From Rhodanobacter sp. (GTDB lineage: Bacteria > Pseudomonadota > Gammaproteobacteria > Xanthomonadales > Rhodanobacteraceae): a DNA stretch of 55,269 nt. The position numbers were made by a program, and so were the translations under genes. Shown one piece after another: positions 33,754 to 43,144 of the stretch (within the stretch, counting starts at the first letter, position 1; every line of letters starts with the position of its first letter). Below the pieces are notes generated by a model that saw nothing but the letters and a program-made list of their open reading frames with translations, was not told where the DNA came from and made no database searches. The stretch is taken from contig SCSE01000069.1 of the NCBI GenBank assembly GCA_004298015.1, forward strand, positions 1 to 55,269. Direction: 5' to 3'.

Positions 33754-36700
33754 TCATTGTACTTGCCACCAGCCCACGGGGGCGGACTGGTTGCCCCGTG
33801 TAGGCACTACCTTCAAGCCGTTGGCGGTACTGATGATCTGCACATTGGTACCACTGCTGCTTTTTACCGTCGTGGGTGCCGCGCTGTAGCCGTTGCTGAT
33901 GAATACGCCGGTCGGGTTTTTGCCACTCACGGTGCCGCCGCCGATATTGATGCCACCGGACAGGCCGATGGCTGGCTCGGCAAAGGGGCCACCGGTGTCA
34001 TATTTCACGTTCATCAGGTAGGACGCACCACCGACAGCGCACGCCGAGCTTGAGAGGGCATTGGTGGTGAATACCACGCCGCCGTTCTGAACCTGCGGGT
34101 TGGTGATCGAGCGTGCCGATTCTTGCGAACTGTCCAGAGGGTTCAGGTCGAAATACCACCCCTCCTGGGTGGGAACTGCCGGTGTGGTGAATGCTGTGAA
34201 GGTGAGGTTGACCGGGTTGTTGGTGGATTGCACCACCGGGACGCTACCGCTGGTATCGAGCGAAATAGCCTGACTTTGCAAATTTGCGCGGCTATAGGGC
34301 GGGATGGGCACGGGAGACGCGTAGCTGGCCAGGTCGACACCGTTGTCCCACACGCCGTAGAAGCTCTGGGTCTGTTGGTCGGTCAGGTCGCTGACGGTGA
34401 GTAACTGGCCGGTACTGAAAAATGCCATCAAGCCAAGCGCTGACGGGAAGTGCGGGTTAGGTGTGAGTGCCGGGGCGGTGGTGATCGGCTGCGGATTGCC
34501 GCTGCCGTCCCGCGCCTGGAACAGCAGTTTGGCCGTCCACAGCATAGGGTTTTTGTTGCTCATGTCGATGGCCCAGAGATTGCCCTGAAGGTCACCGGCA
34601 TAGGCCATGTCTTCGGGAACCCCCACCACGCCGCTGGAGTTGGCCGCGGAAATGCTGGACAGTCCATTCGGGGTCGAGGCATTGCATGCGAGCGGGGCCA
34701 CGGTGCACAGGTCGATTTTGCGCAACAACGCACCGGTGGACGCATCGACGGCGTAGAAGATCGGGTCGCCGCTCACACTGTTGTAGCCATTGCCGAATAG
34801 CACGGCAAACCCTTTTGCCGAGGTGCCGCTGACAGCATCCGTTACATTCACCGCGTTGGAGCGGACGATCGTCGGTGTGCTGAAACTGAGCCCCATGTCG
34901 GCGTCGGTGAACTCCCATTTCACCGCGCTCGCCACGCTGGCGTCGCTGACAAAGAGACTGGGGTCGGTGATGTCCAGCGCGTAGATGCTTTTGCCGCCCG
35001 CGTTCTCGCCACCCACCAGGAGCGTATGCCAGTGGCCGTCAGCCAGCAGCACGTCTCGTACCTGGGGCGAGCCATCGACAAAGAAATGATGCTGCTGGTT
35101 GTAAAGCGGGTCGGTGAGCTTCGGCAGGTTGGCGAATACCCCGTTGGGGATGAAAGCCATTGTCTCGTCGCCCGTTTTGGCATTCACACCGTGCAGCATG
35201 CCGTCGTTGGCACCAAAGTAGATCATCGGCGTACGCGTACGCGACTGATACGCAGTGACGAACGCATCGTACGACGCGTCAGGATAAGACGCGGACGGCA
35301 CGCCCACGTAGTTCGGAGAGCTGTCGACCACGTCGCCAAGCAAGTGCGTACGGTTGCGATATATGCCGCCGGGGTTGCTCCCACTCTGTTCCAGCGTATT
35401 GCTGCCGCGTAGGTAATCCACCCGGTTGGGGCCGGTGTCGGTCGACCCGCTGGGTGATGCTGCCAACTCCGCTTGCAAGGTGGGTGACAAGCTGTTCCAG
35501 CTGAAGGCGACGCCGCCCGGCGTGCTCGCATAGGGATCCCAGGTGGCAATGTGGCGAGTAGTCCAGCCATTGCTGTCGAGCTGCGCCTGGGCACTCCAGG
35601 TCGCCTTGGTGGCGATGGCACCGGTCGTCGGATCGATCGCATATTCCGACAGGTCGCCACTCCAGTCGGCGGAGCTGAAGGTGGCCTGGTAGACCTGCGA
35701 GCCAGTGTTCAATGTCGTCGAGTTGGCGGCCGCCGCGCTGGTGGAGATGTTCTTGGCCAGCACCTGGGAAAGAACCTGTGCCAGCGCGTTAACCAGTGCC
35801 TGGGGGCTGGTGGCAGGCAGGAAGTCGCTGCCGGTGGCGCCGGCAAGAGCCATGGCGTGCAGTGTCTTGGCCGCGATCGGATTCTTTGTGGGGTCGACAC
35901 CGGCACCCAGGCCAATCACATATGTCTCCACCCCCGCGGCCTGAAGCGCGCTGATCTTGGCGATGGTATCGGTCAATGCCTGATCGTTGGTGCTCTGGAC
36001 CGTGCCATTGGTATTGAAGGTGGCGTAGACGCCGTATCCGGTCGCAGCGTCGCTACCCAGTGGTGGCCACGAGCGTCCACTCAGGTCCTGGGTGGGTAGT
36101 CCATCGGTGATCAGCACCACGTATTGATGAGTGACGCACGTGCTGCTACTGCTGGAAGGCTTGTCTTTCTGCAATTCAACGGCGGCGCCGGCGAGCAACC
36201 CGGATAGCGCGGACTGGCCACCCAGGGACTTGATCTCCGTGGTGCTGGCGTTGCTGGTCTCCGGCGCGAGATACGGCGTGAATTTGGCGATCGCATTGCT
36301 GATGCTGCTGGCGGTCGGCGCCTTACTCGGAGGTACGATCGCCGAGGTCATCCCAACCACGGTAGCGCCTGTGCTGCTGCTTGCAGTCGCACCGTAGCCG
36401 AAGCCCCGTTCGGCGTACATCACCTGGGGTGCAAACGGTATATAGCCGGCATTGGTGGGGTAGGTGCCCCACTGTCCAATGTACGGGATCGTGCGATGGT
36501 AGACAGAGAGGATGTTCGCCAGGCTGCTGTTGTACTGGGAGAGCGTGTAGGCCGTATATGGGTTCGCTGGCGAAGGGCCGTTGTATGAAATGAAAACTCC
36601 GGGAACCCAGTTTCCTCCGGTATACAGCACGTCGTTGATGCTGGGGTCGTCGCTGGAAGCCTGCACCAGCATGTAGGGGTAATCGCCGATATCGACCGAA

Positions 36701-37389
36701 TACAAACCGCTGTGGTTGATGGCCTGGCAGTTGCTGTCCACCGTCGACGAACCGCTCGAGTAGTCGTAGCAGGGGTTGTTGACATACGATGTGCCATTGC
36801 TCGGCACCGTATCGCTGAAGGTGAAACCGCCGCTCTGCGACATGTAGTACACCCACGTCTTGTAGAGCTGGGTGCCCGATGTGCTGTAGTCCATCAGGGC
36901 GAAATCGGCTGACTTCATGTATTGCTGAAGGATTGCCGCGATACCAGCTTTCGCAACGTTCAGACGGCTCGGCCCGTTGTCGTACAGGGTGCTGCCGGAT
37001 TGGACCGTGTAGGGTGCCACGCCCACGGCCCCGGGCGTCATGGGTGGGGTGAATCCGGTGGGGATGGTGTAGTTGGTTGGCGAACTGGATGTACCGAGCG
37101 AGGACAGCGAGCTTCCCAGAGATCCTGATCCCGTCATGATGGCGCCGGACAGGCTGCCGTCCATCGACTCGGAATTGCCCACCGCGAGCAGGATCTGTGG
37201 ATGATTGGCTACTACCGTGGTCAGGGGTACCTGCGAAATCGGCTGGGTCACCGGTCCGGCATGGGCCGGATCGGGGTGCAGGTTCAGGATGCCGATCAGC
37301 AGCACGGTCAAGGCGATACCGGATACCGATGACAGTGGTCGGGTAGCGGATGAAGTCGGCTTGCGCATAGGGGGAGACCTGCGTGTCAT
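33754..37389 (-). CDS. pilY1: type IV pilus tip adhesin PilY1
   Basis: 1211 residues. A signal peptide (ALTVLLIGILNLHPDPAHAG) is followed by a von Willebrand A-like N-terminal half: ILLAVGNSESMDG at about 68-80 and YVVLITDGLPTQD near 430. The C-terminal half (about 650-1130) is the PilY1 beta-propeller: RVDYLRGS, THLLGDVVDSSPNYVG, MIYFGANDGMLHGVNAKTG, RDVLLADGHWHTLLVGGENAGGK. The first metal-site motif lacks the usual Asp (GNSES for DNSGS). ATG 37389 starts just after the pilX stop; ATG 37368 is an alternative. It caps the pilus, promotes assembly against PilT retraction and binds surfaces. Confidence 0.93.
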   Translation of the reverse strand: MTRRSPPMRKPTSSATRPLSSVSGIALTVLLIGILNLHPDPAHAGPVTQPISQVPLTTVVANHPQILLAVGNSESMDGSLSGAIMTGSGSLGSSLSSLGTSSSPTNYTIPTGFTPPMTPGAVGVAPYTVQSGSTLYDNGPSRLNVAKAGIAAILQQYMKSADFALMDYSTSGTQLYKTWVYYMSQSGGFTFSDTVPSNGTSYVNNPCYDYSSGSSTVDSNCQAINHSGLYSVDIGDYPYMLVQASSDDPSINDVLYTGGNWVPGVFISYNGPSPANPYTAYTLSQYNSSLANILSVYHRTIPYIGQWGTYPTNAGYIPFAPQVMYAERGFGYGATASSSTGATVVGMTSAIVPPSKAPTASSISNAIAKFTPYLAPETSNASTTEIKSLGGQSALSGLLAGAAVELQKDKPSSSSSTCVTHQYVVLITDGLPTQDLSGRSWPPLGSDAATGYGVYATFNTNGTVQSTNDQALTDTIAKISALQAAGVETYVIGLGAGVDPTKNPIAAKTLHAMALAGATGSDFLPATSPQALVNALAQVLSQVLAKNISTSAAAANSTTLNTGSQVYQATFSSADWSGDLSEYAIDPTTGAIATKATWSAQAQLDSNGWTTRHIATWDPYASTPGGVAFSWNSLSPTLQAELAASPSGSTDTGPNRVDYLRGSNTLEQSGSNPGGIYRNRTHLLGDVVDSSPNYVGVPSASYPDASYDAFVTAYQSRTRTPMIYFGANDGMLHGVNAKTGDETMAFIPNGVFANLPKLTDPLYNQQHHFFVDGSPQVRDVLLADGHWHTLLVGGENAGGKSIYALDITDPSLFVSDASVASAVKWEFTDADMGLSFSTPTIVRSNAVNVTDAVSGTSAKGFAVLFGNGYNSVSGDPIFYAVDASTGALLRKIDLCTVAPLACNASTPNGLSSISAANSSGVVGVPEDMAYAGDLQGNLWAIDMSNKNPMLWTAKLLFQARDGSGNPQPITTAPALTPNPHFPSALGLMAFFSTGQLLTVSDLTDQQTQSFYGVWDNGVDLASYASPVPIPPYSRANLQSQAISLDTSGSVPVVQSTNNPVNLTFTAFTTPAVPTQEGWYFDLNPLDSSQESARSITNPQVQNGGVVFTTNALSSSACAVGGASYLMNVKYDTGGPFAEPAIGLSGGINIGGGTVSGKNPTGVFISNGYSAAPTTVKSSSGTNVQIISTANGLKVVPTRGNQSAPVGWWQVQ

Positions 37390-37391
37390 GG

Positions 37392-37907
37392 TCAAAGTTT
37401 GTAAAGGGTCTGCAGCATGACGGTGCCTTGCCCACCCCGGCCGATGACCCGGGCGGTGATGCGATATGCCTTCTGGGTGCTGCCGCCGGGACTGACTACG
37501 GCAGGCAGTTCTTCAATCATGAATCGACGATCGGTGGTGGCGTCACCCGGGCCGACGACAGGTTGTGGCGGCACAGTGTTCCAGACCGCGGGGATCTTCC
37601 ATGGAACCCAGGCGCTGGGGCTGTAATTCGAGGCGCGAAAATAATAGAGGCCGTTTGCATCGGCGCGAAACTCGGCTTCGGTATAGGCCCCTGAGAGGAG
37701 TTGGCTGGTGGCTGTTTGCAGCAGCGCTTCGGCGACCTGCAGCGACATGTCCGTATTCGCGCTGTTGCCCGCCATGCGGGTCTGGGTGCTGATCTGTTCC
37801 ACCAGCACCACGGAAGCGACCGACAGTATCAACAGCATGATCAGCACGGTGGGCAGTACCATGCCGCGGTCACGGGGCTTTTGGCGGCGACTGATGCAGG
37901 GCTTCAT
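37392..37907 (-). CDS. pilX: minor pilin assembly protein PilX
   Basis: 171 residues. Leader MKPCISRRQKPRDRG with prepilin-type cleavage after Gly15, then MVLPTVLIMLLILSVASVVL. The +5 residue is Thr, not Glu, as in GspK-like tip pseudopilins, which enter the fibre first. A globular domain follows (VAEALLQTATSQLLSG, the PilX N-helix extension). The ATG overlaps the pilW stop by 4 bp (ATGA), and pilY1 begins 2 bp after its stop. PilX with PilV, PilW and PilY1 forms the priming complex of the pilus. Confidence 0.88.
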   Translation of the reverse strand: MKPCISRRQKPRDRGMVLPTVLIMLLILSVASVVLVEQISTQTRMAGNSANTDMSLQVAEALLQTATSQLLSGAYTEAEFRADANGLYYFRASNYSPSAWVPWKIPAVWNTVPPQPVVGPGDATTDRRFMIEELPAVVSPGGSTQKAYRITARVIGRGGQGTVMLQTLYKL

Positions 37908-38965
37908 AGTGTGCTGTTCCGCAGGTTTACGGTCATGTAGTACGTGTGCCGCAGCCGCGAATCGACGGGAACTTTCAGTGCGGTGTTGAAAATCGTGAAC
38001 GAGGTCAGATTGGTCGACGCGGTGGTGGATGCCGAATTTCCCTCGAGCAGGAATCCCAGTTTGATCGTGGTCACCGCGCTCCAGTTGGTCACCGCACTGG
38101 CGTCAACATATTGTGTGGTCTGGCCATTCACGCCGATGCCGTACAGCACCTGCATGTTGACAACGCCGGGCAGGATTTCGCTGATCGCCCACGTGGCATT
38201 CGCGGCGCTGCCTCCGGAAGGAATCGTCATCACACCCCGGAACAGTGCGCTTTGACCTGAATTTTTCGGCTTGGCCACGAAAAACGCGGTTTGCTGAATC
38301 GGTATCACCTGTGAACCGGACGGATACGCCGGCGTGCCATTGGGCCCCATGGTGTACGCAAGATTGTTGCTCGCAGCCGGGTTGATTTCGAAAATCGAGC
38401 TTTTGCCGCAATCCGACAGGGCTATCATCTGCCGCGTATTGGTGATTCCGCTGGAGTCGTTCACCTTGATCAGCCCGGCCCCGAAACTTATCATTCCCAC
38501 CGGCGAATCGCCGGGCGCTGCGCCGATAAGTACCAGTACGTCGCTGCCTTGCTCCACGCCACCGACGCTGGCGGTCAGGAACGAGGCGTCCAGTGACGGT
38601 GTCCAGTCGCTCGCCGTGGTGTCATTGGCGGCACCATCGACAATCTTGGCCGGCATGCTGGAGGCCTCGAAACCCTTGACGGCGCTGCTGGTGTCGAAGG
38701 TCAGTGGGGTGTTGCGCGCGGCGACATAGGTCACCACGCCGTTGCCGATGGTGCTGCAACCCATGAAACCGGCGCCTCGCACTACTGGTGTGATGATGGC
38801 TGAAAGCGCATTGTCGGCATCCTGGATCAGCGCCTGCGAGGTGGCGTTCTGATACGCCTGTCGCTGCGCCAGAAAGATCACCAGCACGCCTGCCAGCACC
38901 AGCAGGCCAAGCCCCATGCCAATCATCAATTCGATCAGTCCGAAACCTGACGTGCGCGATTTCAT
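37904..38965 (-). CDS. pilW: minor pilin PilW
   Basis: 353 residues from ATG 38965, which overlaps the pilV stop by 4 bp. Leader MKSRTSG, then FGLIELMIGMGLGLLVLAGVL in the prepilin N-helix with Glu at +5. The PilW signature QRQAYQNATSQALIQDADNAL lies after the helix. The globular part is long and Ser/Thr/Ala-rich, with IGNGVVTYVAARNTPLTF and, near the end, RLRHTYYMTVNLRN, the usual PilW C-terminus. A longer upstream frame overlaps pilV and is not credible. Member of the pilus-tip priming complex. Confidence 0.9.
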   Translation of the reverse strand: MKSRTSGFGLIELMIGMGLGLLVLAGVLVIFLAQRQAYQNATSQALIQDADNALSAIITPVVRGAGFMGCSTIGNGVVTYVAARNTPLTFDTSSAVKGFEASSMPAKIVDGAANDTTASDWTPSLDASFLTASVGGVEQGSDVLVLIGAAPGDSPVGMISFGAGLIKVNDSSGITNTRQMIALSDCGKSSIFEINPAASNNLAYTMGPNGTPAYPSGSQVIPIQQTAFFVAKPKNSGQSALFRGVMTIPSGGSAANATWAISEILPGVVNMQVLYGIGVNGQTTQYVDASAVTNWSAVTTIKLGFLLEGNSASTTASTNLTSFTIFNTALKVPVDSRLRHTYYMTVNLRNSTL

Positions 38966-39474
38966 AGCTGGGTCACCACGCTGAAGGTCGCCGTGGTCAC
39001 GGCCGACGTGGGGTTGAACGTGGCGCGGGCGGGCTGGTCGCTCCATTGGACGGTAATGGTCACCAACGCCTTGTTTCCGGTGGCCGCGGGTACCACGGTG
39101 ATGGAGCCGAGGCCGCCCGGCAAGGTGTTCTTCAGCGCTTCCTTCCACTGCCACACGTCGTAAGCGGCCATGGCGGACCCGGTGCACGCGGTAGCCGTGC
39201 AGTCAGGGGTCGGTGCTGTTGCACCGGGTGCGCTGGGGCCGGTCACGTAGGGGTTCCCCGCGTTGGGAATCGATGCCACCAGAAAGTTGGAACGCATGCG
39301 ATCGGCCATGTCATAGGTGGATTGCACGGCCTGCTGCTTCAGATAGTTTGAATTTGCGCTGTGCATGGCGGTGATCAGCGTGGCAGCCACGCCCAGCAAG
39401 CCGAGCGACATCACCAGCATGGCGATCAGGACCTCGATCAGGGTAAAGCCGCGATTTGCCTTTTTGATGGTCAT
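38962..39474 (-). CDS. pilV: minor pilin PilV
   Basis: 170 residues. Leader MTIKKANRG, cleavage before Phe10, then FTLIEVLIAMLVMSLGLLGVA with Glu at +5. The GLLGVA helix and NYLKQQAVQSTYDMADRMRSN that follows are typical of PilV/GspI proteins. WKEALKNTLPGG and VTITVQWSDQPA mark the globular domain. Starts 12 bp after the fimT stop and overlaps pilW by 4 bp. Tip-complex minor pilin. Confidence 0.9.
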   Translation of the reverse strand: MTIKKANRGFTLIEVLIAMLVMSLGLLGVAATLITAMHSANSNYLKQQAVQSTYDMADRMRSNFLVASIPNAGNPYVTGPSAPGATAPTPDCTATACTGSAMAAYDVWQWKEALKNTLPGGLGSITVVPAATGNKALVTITVQWSDQPARATFNPTSAVTTATFSVVTQL

Positions 39475-39486
39475 CGTGGTCTGTTC

Positions 39487-40056
39487 TCAAGGGCACGCGA
39501 GCGCGGTGCCGTCGGGCGCCAGGCCCGGGGTCGTCGAGGACTGGATATAACCCGAGCGGCTGATCTCCACTGCGCGGGCGGCTGCTGCGCCCCGCGAGTC
39601 GCACACTTTCAGGAACTCGGTGCCGCCGGAGAGCGCGGGTATAAAGGTCACCAGCCCGTTGCCGGAAAACCGAAAACCGCTACTGCCCTGGACCGCCGTG
39701 AGCGTGGGGGTGGTCGACGAGGCTTGCAGCGCATGGGTGGTCAGCACGACCGGCACCGCGGCAGGTGGTGCCTGCACCACCTCCCAGCCCGACGCCCACT
39801 GGCCACCGGTACAACCGGCACCGGGAGTGCCAGCGCACACAGTCGTGTCCTGATCCAGATTCAGTGCCTGGTTTCTGGCGTAGTGGAGAGAGGCGACCAG
39901 CGCATCCACCAATGAATCCCGGCGGGCATTGAGGGTCATGGTGCGGTAGCTGGGAACCGCAATCATGGCGAGTATGACGGCGACCGCGAGGGTGACCATC
40001 AGCTCAATCAGCGTAAACCCGCTGGAAGGCACGCGAGGTGCCCGGATCAGTTGCAT
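39487..40056 (-). CDS. fimT: GspH/FimT-family pseudopilin
   Basis: 189 residues. Leader MQLIRAPRVPSSG, cleavage before Phe14, then FTLIELMVTLAVAVILAMIAV. SYRTMTLNARRDSLVDALVASLHYARNQALN is the signature of FimT/FimU/GspH proteins. The C-terminal GspH domain contains GWEVVQ and GFRFSGNGLVTFIP. First gene of the operon. FimT-type pilins of Xanthomonadaceae and Legionella have DNA-binding or minor-pilin roles in transformation and twitching; which role applies here is undetermined. GGGGG/AGG motifs precede the ATG at 40056. Confidence 0.9.
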   Translation of the reverse strand: MQLIRAPRVPSSGFTLIELMVTLAVAVILAMIAVPSYRTMTLNARRDSLVDALVASLHYARNQALNLDQDTTVCAGTPGAGCTGGQWASGWEVVQAPPAAVPVVLTTHALQASSTTPTLTAVQGSSGFRFSGNGLVTFIPALSGGTEFLKVCDSRGAAAARAVEISRSGYIQSSTTPGLAPDGTALACP

Positions 40057-40227
40057 TTACCTGCACCCCCTGTTTGGTGCCAAATCGGCGGACTTTCACG
40101 CCAGTGATTCGCTGGCGTTTCCCGCGATGTGGTGGTCGATCCACTGCGCGCGGATTGGCTTGCAACCGCGCGGCACGGTTTGTCATGCCGCCCGTCGTGT
40201 AGCCCGTTATGAGGCCAGATTCGGCGA

Positions 40228-40255
40228 TAAATAGTGAACAAAGAATGAACGTAAA
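40228..40255 (-). promoter_or_regulatory. candidate promoter of the minor pilin operon
   Basis: On the minus strand TTTACG (40250-40255) and TATTTA (40228-40233) are 16 nt apart in an AT-rich patch, giving a leader of about 165 nt before fimT. A sigma-54 type site was looked for near the fimT start and not found. Alternative promoters in the same AT-rich stretch are possible. Confidence 0.35.
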
Positions 40256-40627
40256 AAATTGCCGCCTGTTCTTGCGTCAGAACACCGCTTGTCGGCTTTT
40301 TCCTACCGGCGGTCGAGCATGAGTCGTTGATTTAAAATGACTTTGCGAAAATTAAAACGCGCGTCCAACGGCCTTGTCGCGGGCGAACTGCCGACCTGCG
40401 TCACCATGGGGTAGGTCGCTCGGAGCTCATTCCCGGGGTGCGACATCATGGGCGAGCGCTGCAGCTCCATCCTTAAACCGGCGGCCATGTCGTTGATGTT
40501 TTTCAGTGGACGATTGGTTTGACGAAGTCGTCCGCCAGAAGTTTGCCTGCGCCGCCTCCGCGTCACGGACGCTGTCACGGGTTATCGGTTTCCTGTCGCC
40601 GAATCTCTCGACACGTTACTCATGGCA

Positions 40628-40660
40628 CAAAAAAGCCCCGCTTGCGAAGCGGGGCTTTTT
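40628..40660. terminator. bidirectional intrinsic terminator
   Basis: A perfect 15-bp inverted repeat around GCG: AAAAAAGCCCCGCTT and AAGCGGGGCTTTTTT. It has A/T tracts on both sides, so it works in either direction. It ends the M13 peptidase transcript, 76 bp after that gene's stop. Confidence 0.95.
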
Positions 40661-40735
40661 TGGGTTTTTCACCGGTGTCGGCGGCACGCTTCCGTCAATC
40701 GGGTCGACGTCCCGGCTGCCGCACCCCCTGAGGGC

Positions 40736-42871
40736 TTACCAGATGTTCACCTGCTTGTCGGCGGGACGCACCATCGGGTCGCCCGGCTTGCACTGGAACG
40801 CCTTGGCGAATGCCGGCATGTTGGACGGAGCGCCCATGGCACGGAACTGCATCGGCGAATGCGGATCGGCATTCAGATACACCAGCTGTGCCTTCTCGCG
40901 GATCGAGCCACGCCATACGCGGGCCCAGTTGAGGAAGAAGCGCTGGTCCTCGGTGTAGCCGTCGATCTTCTCCTTGGCCTCCTTCGGATGATTCTTCAGC
41001 GCCGTCTGCAGTGCGTCGTAGGCGATGTTGAGGCCGCCCAGGTCGGCGATGTTCTCGCCCAGGGTCAGCTTGCCGTTGACGTGCAGCTTCGGATGGTCGG
41101 GCAGCGGTACATAGCTGTCGAATTGCTGCACCAGTTTCGCCGTGCGCGCATCGAAATTCTTGCGATCGGTCTTGGTCCACCAGTCGTGCAGATTGCCGCT
41201 ACCGTCGAACTGGCTGCCCTGATCGTCGAAGCCATGGCTGGATTCATGGCCGATTACCGCACCGATGCCACCGTAGTTGATGGCGTCGTCACCGTGGGCA
41301 TAGAAGAACGGCGGTTGCAGGATCGCCGCCGGGAAGTTGATCGTGTTGTCGGTCGGGTTGTAGTAAGCGTTGACCGTCTGCGGCGTCATGCCCCAGTCCT
41401 GGCGATCGGTGGGTTTGCCGATCTTGGCGATGTCGTAGTCGTAGTTGAACTTGGCCGCGGCCTCGAGGTTGCCATAGAAGTTGTCCGGGCTGATCTTCAG
41501 GCCCTCCCAGCTGCGCCACTTGTCCGGATAGCCGATCTTCGGCAGGAACATCTTCCACTTGTCGATCGCCTTGGCCTTGGTCTCGGCACTCATCCAGTCG
41601 AGGTTCTCGATGCGGTTCTTCAGAGCCACGCGGACATTGTGGACCAGTTCCTTGGCGCGCTCCTTGGCCTCGGGCGGGAAATACTTGGCGACGTACAGCT
41701 GCCCCAGGGCCTGGCCCATGGCACTGTTCACCGCGCTGAGCGAGCGCTTCCACTGCGGGCGTTGCTCCGGCTGGCCGCGCAGGGTTTTGCCGTAGAAATC
41801 AAACGAGGCGTCGACGAACGGTTCGGACAAGGCATTGGCGGCGCTGGAGATGGTGTGGAATTTCAGGTAAGCCTTCCATTCGTCCAGCGGTGCACGCGCC
41901 AGCAGGTGGTCGAACTCCTTGAAGAACTTCGGCTGCGACAGCGAGAAGCCTTTGTCGATGGTGACGCCCTGGGCCTTGAAGAAGGCTTTCCAGTTGAAGT
42001 GTGGGGTCATCCTGTCGGCTTCGGCGACCGACACGAAGTGGTACTGATTTGCCGGCTTGCGCATTTCCACGCGCGGCACCGAATGCCTGGCCAGGGCGGT
42101 TTCAAACTTCATCGCCAGATCGGCCTGACGGGTGGCCTGCTTGGCCGGGGTGCCGGTCAGTTCGAACAGTTTGGCCATGTATTTGACGTAGGCGGCGCGG
42201 ACATCCTTGTACTCGGGCTTGGTGTAGTAAGCCGGCGTGGGCAAACCGAGACCACTCTGATAGGTGTAGCCGATCTGCAGCTTGGCGTTCTTGTAATCGG
42301 CACCGGAGCCGAAGCTGAACACAGCACCGTCGCCTTTGGCGAACGACTTGTTCAGCCATGCCGGCAGGCTGCGGCGGGACTTGAGCGCGTCGATGGAGGC
42401 CAGGTCCGGTTTGATCGGGTCAAATCCAGCCTTGTTGCGGGCGTCCATGTTCATGCCCGAGTGGAACAGCCAGCCGATTTTTTGCTCGATCGAGCCAGCT
42501 TTCGCCGTAGCGGCTTCTTTCTCGGCCTGCGTGACCAGCTGATGCTGGTCCTTGAGGCTCTTTTCGTGAAGCTTGCTGAACGAACCCCAGACCGTCTGGT
42601 CGGCAGGAATCGGGTTGGCCTTGACCCATTTAGCATTCACGAAGGTATTGAAGTTCTGGCAGGCTTCGGCAAACGGTCCCAGTTCACTGACGCTGAAAAT
42701 GCTCTTGCTGGCGGGCTTGGCGGTCGCCACCGTGCTGGCATGCGCCGGTGCGGCGCTGGCGCTTTTGGCCGGGGTGCTGGCCGGAGCTGCCGCTTCGTGT
42801 TTGCCGCAAGCGGTCAGAGAGAGAGCCAGGCTTACCGCGAGTGCCAGCGGTTTCAGATACGGCTTGGTCAT
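40736..42871 (-). CDS. M13-family (neprilysin/PepO-like) zinc metallopeptidase lipoprotein
   Basis: 711 residues from ATG 42871 (AGGAA upstream). The signal peptide ends in lipobox LTAC (Cys22), so it is a lipoprotein facing the periplasm. M13 hallmarks: NAYYNPTDNTINFPAAIL, HESSH (542-546), third zinc ligand Glu606 in GENIADLGGL, the RVWRGSIRE segment and the C-terminal CKPGDPMV plus VNIW. These enzymes cut small peptides in a closed chamber. An Ala/Pro/Ser-rich linker (AAAPASTPAKSASAAPAHAS in pieces) follows the lipid anchor. Monocistronic, closed by a strong terminator. Confidence 0.93.
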   Translation of the reverse strand: MTKPYLKPLALAVSLALSLTACGKHEAAAPASTPAKSASAAPAHASTVATAKPASKSIFSVSELGPFAEACQNFNTFVNAKWVKANPIPADQTVWGSFSKLHEKSLKDQHQLVTQAEKEAATAKAGSIEQKIGWLFHSGMNMDARNKAGFDPIKPDLASIDALKSRRSLPAWLNKSFAKGDGAVFSFGSGADYKNAKLQIGYTYQSGLGLPTPAYYTKPEYKDVRAAYVKYMAKLFELTGTPAKQATRQADLAMKFETALARHSVPRVEMRKPANQYHFVSVAEADRMTPHFNWKAFFKAQGVTIDKGFSLSQPKFFKEFDHLLARAPLDEWKAYLKFHTISSAANALSEPFVDASFDFYGKTLRGQPEQRPQWKRSLSAVNSAMGQALGQLYVAKYFPPEAKERAKELVHNVRVALKNRIENLDWMSAETKAKAIDKWKMFLPKIGYPDKWRSWEGLKISPDNFYGNLEAAAKFNYDYDIAKIGKPTDRQDWGMTPQTVNAYYNPTDNTINFPAAILQPPFFYAHGDDAINYGGIGAVIGHESSHGFDDQGSQFDGSGNLHDWWTKTDRKNFDARTAKLVQQFDSYVPLPDHPKLHVNGKLTLGENIADLGGLNIAYDALQTALKNHPKEAKEKIDGYTEDQRFFLNWARVWRGSIREKAQLVYLNADPHSPMQFRAMGAPSNMPAFAKAFQCKPGDPMVRPADKQVNIW

Positions 42872-43107
42872 GGATTTTCCTCGAGGTGGGTGATTTGTCC
42901 GTGGCACGAATGCGCCATCAGTTCCCTGACTGCAGGTTCGCAAGCACCTCGCAAAACGCAGCCATGCCGATCCAAACTAGGCCAAACGTCACGGTGCGGA
43001 CAGTGTCAAAGGTCAGGGGTGCAAACGCCGGTGGCGTGCGCTTGCGCGTCGCGATGCACCGGCTGCCACCCCACGCCGGAATGCGTCCCGGTTGCGGCGG
43101 TTTCTGT

Positions 43108-43129
43108 GATCGCCACGGCAGTGGCGATC
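43108..43129. terminator. hairpin after the DUF502 gene
   Basis: GATCGCCAC and GTGGCGATC form a perfect 9-bp inverted repeat with loop GGCA, starting 16 nt beyond the stop of the minus-strand gene. No U tract follows on either strand, so it may only stabilise the 3' end. Confidence 0.4.
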
Positions 43130-43144
43130 GACATTCGGTGGCTG

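Larger units (their letters stand above)
40057..40735. other. intergenic region between fimT and the M13 peptidase
   Basis: 679 bp with no gene I can support. It holds an 8-bp-arm hairpin (ACGCCAG/CTGGCGT around 40098-40118) in the presumed fimT leader, a candidate fimT promoter (40228-40255), an AT-rich patch with GTTGATTTAAAATGAC (40320s), and the bidirectional terminator at 40628-40660. A 61-codon frame from MAAGLRMELQRSP on the minus strand (about 40486 to 40303) has neither a ribosome binding site nor a recognisable domain. Confidence 0.6.

Noticed and set aside
40057..40085. Sigma-54 promoter before fimT
   Set aside because: TTGGCAC is present, but the GC element is not at the required 10-nt distance and the site abuts the start codon.
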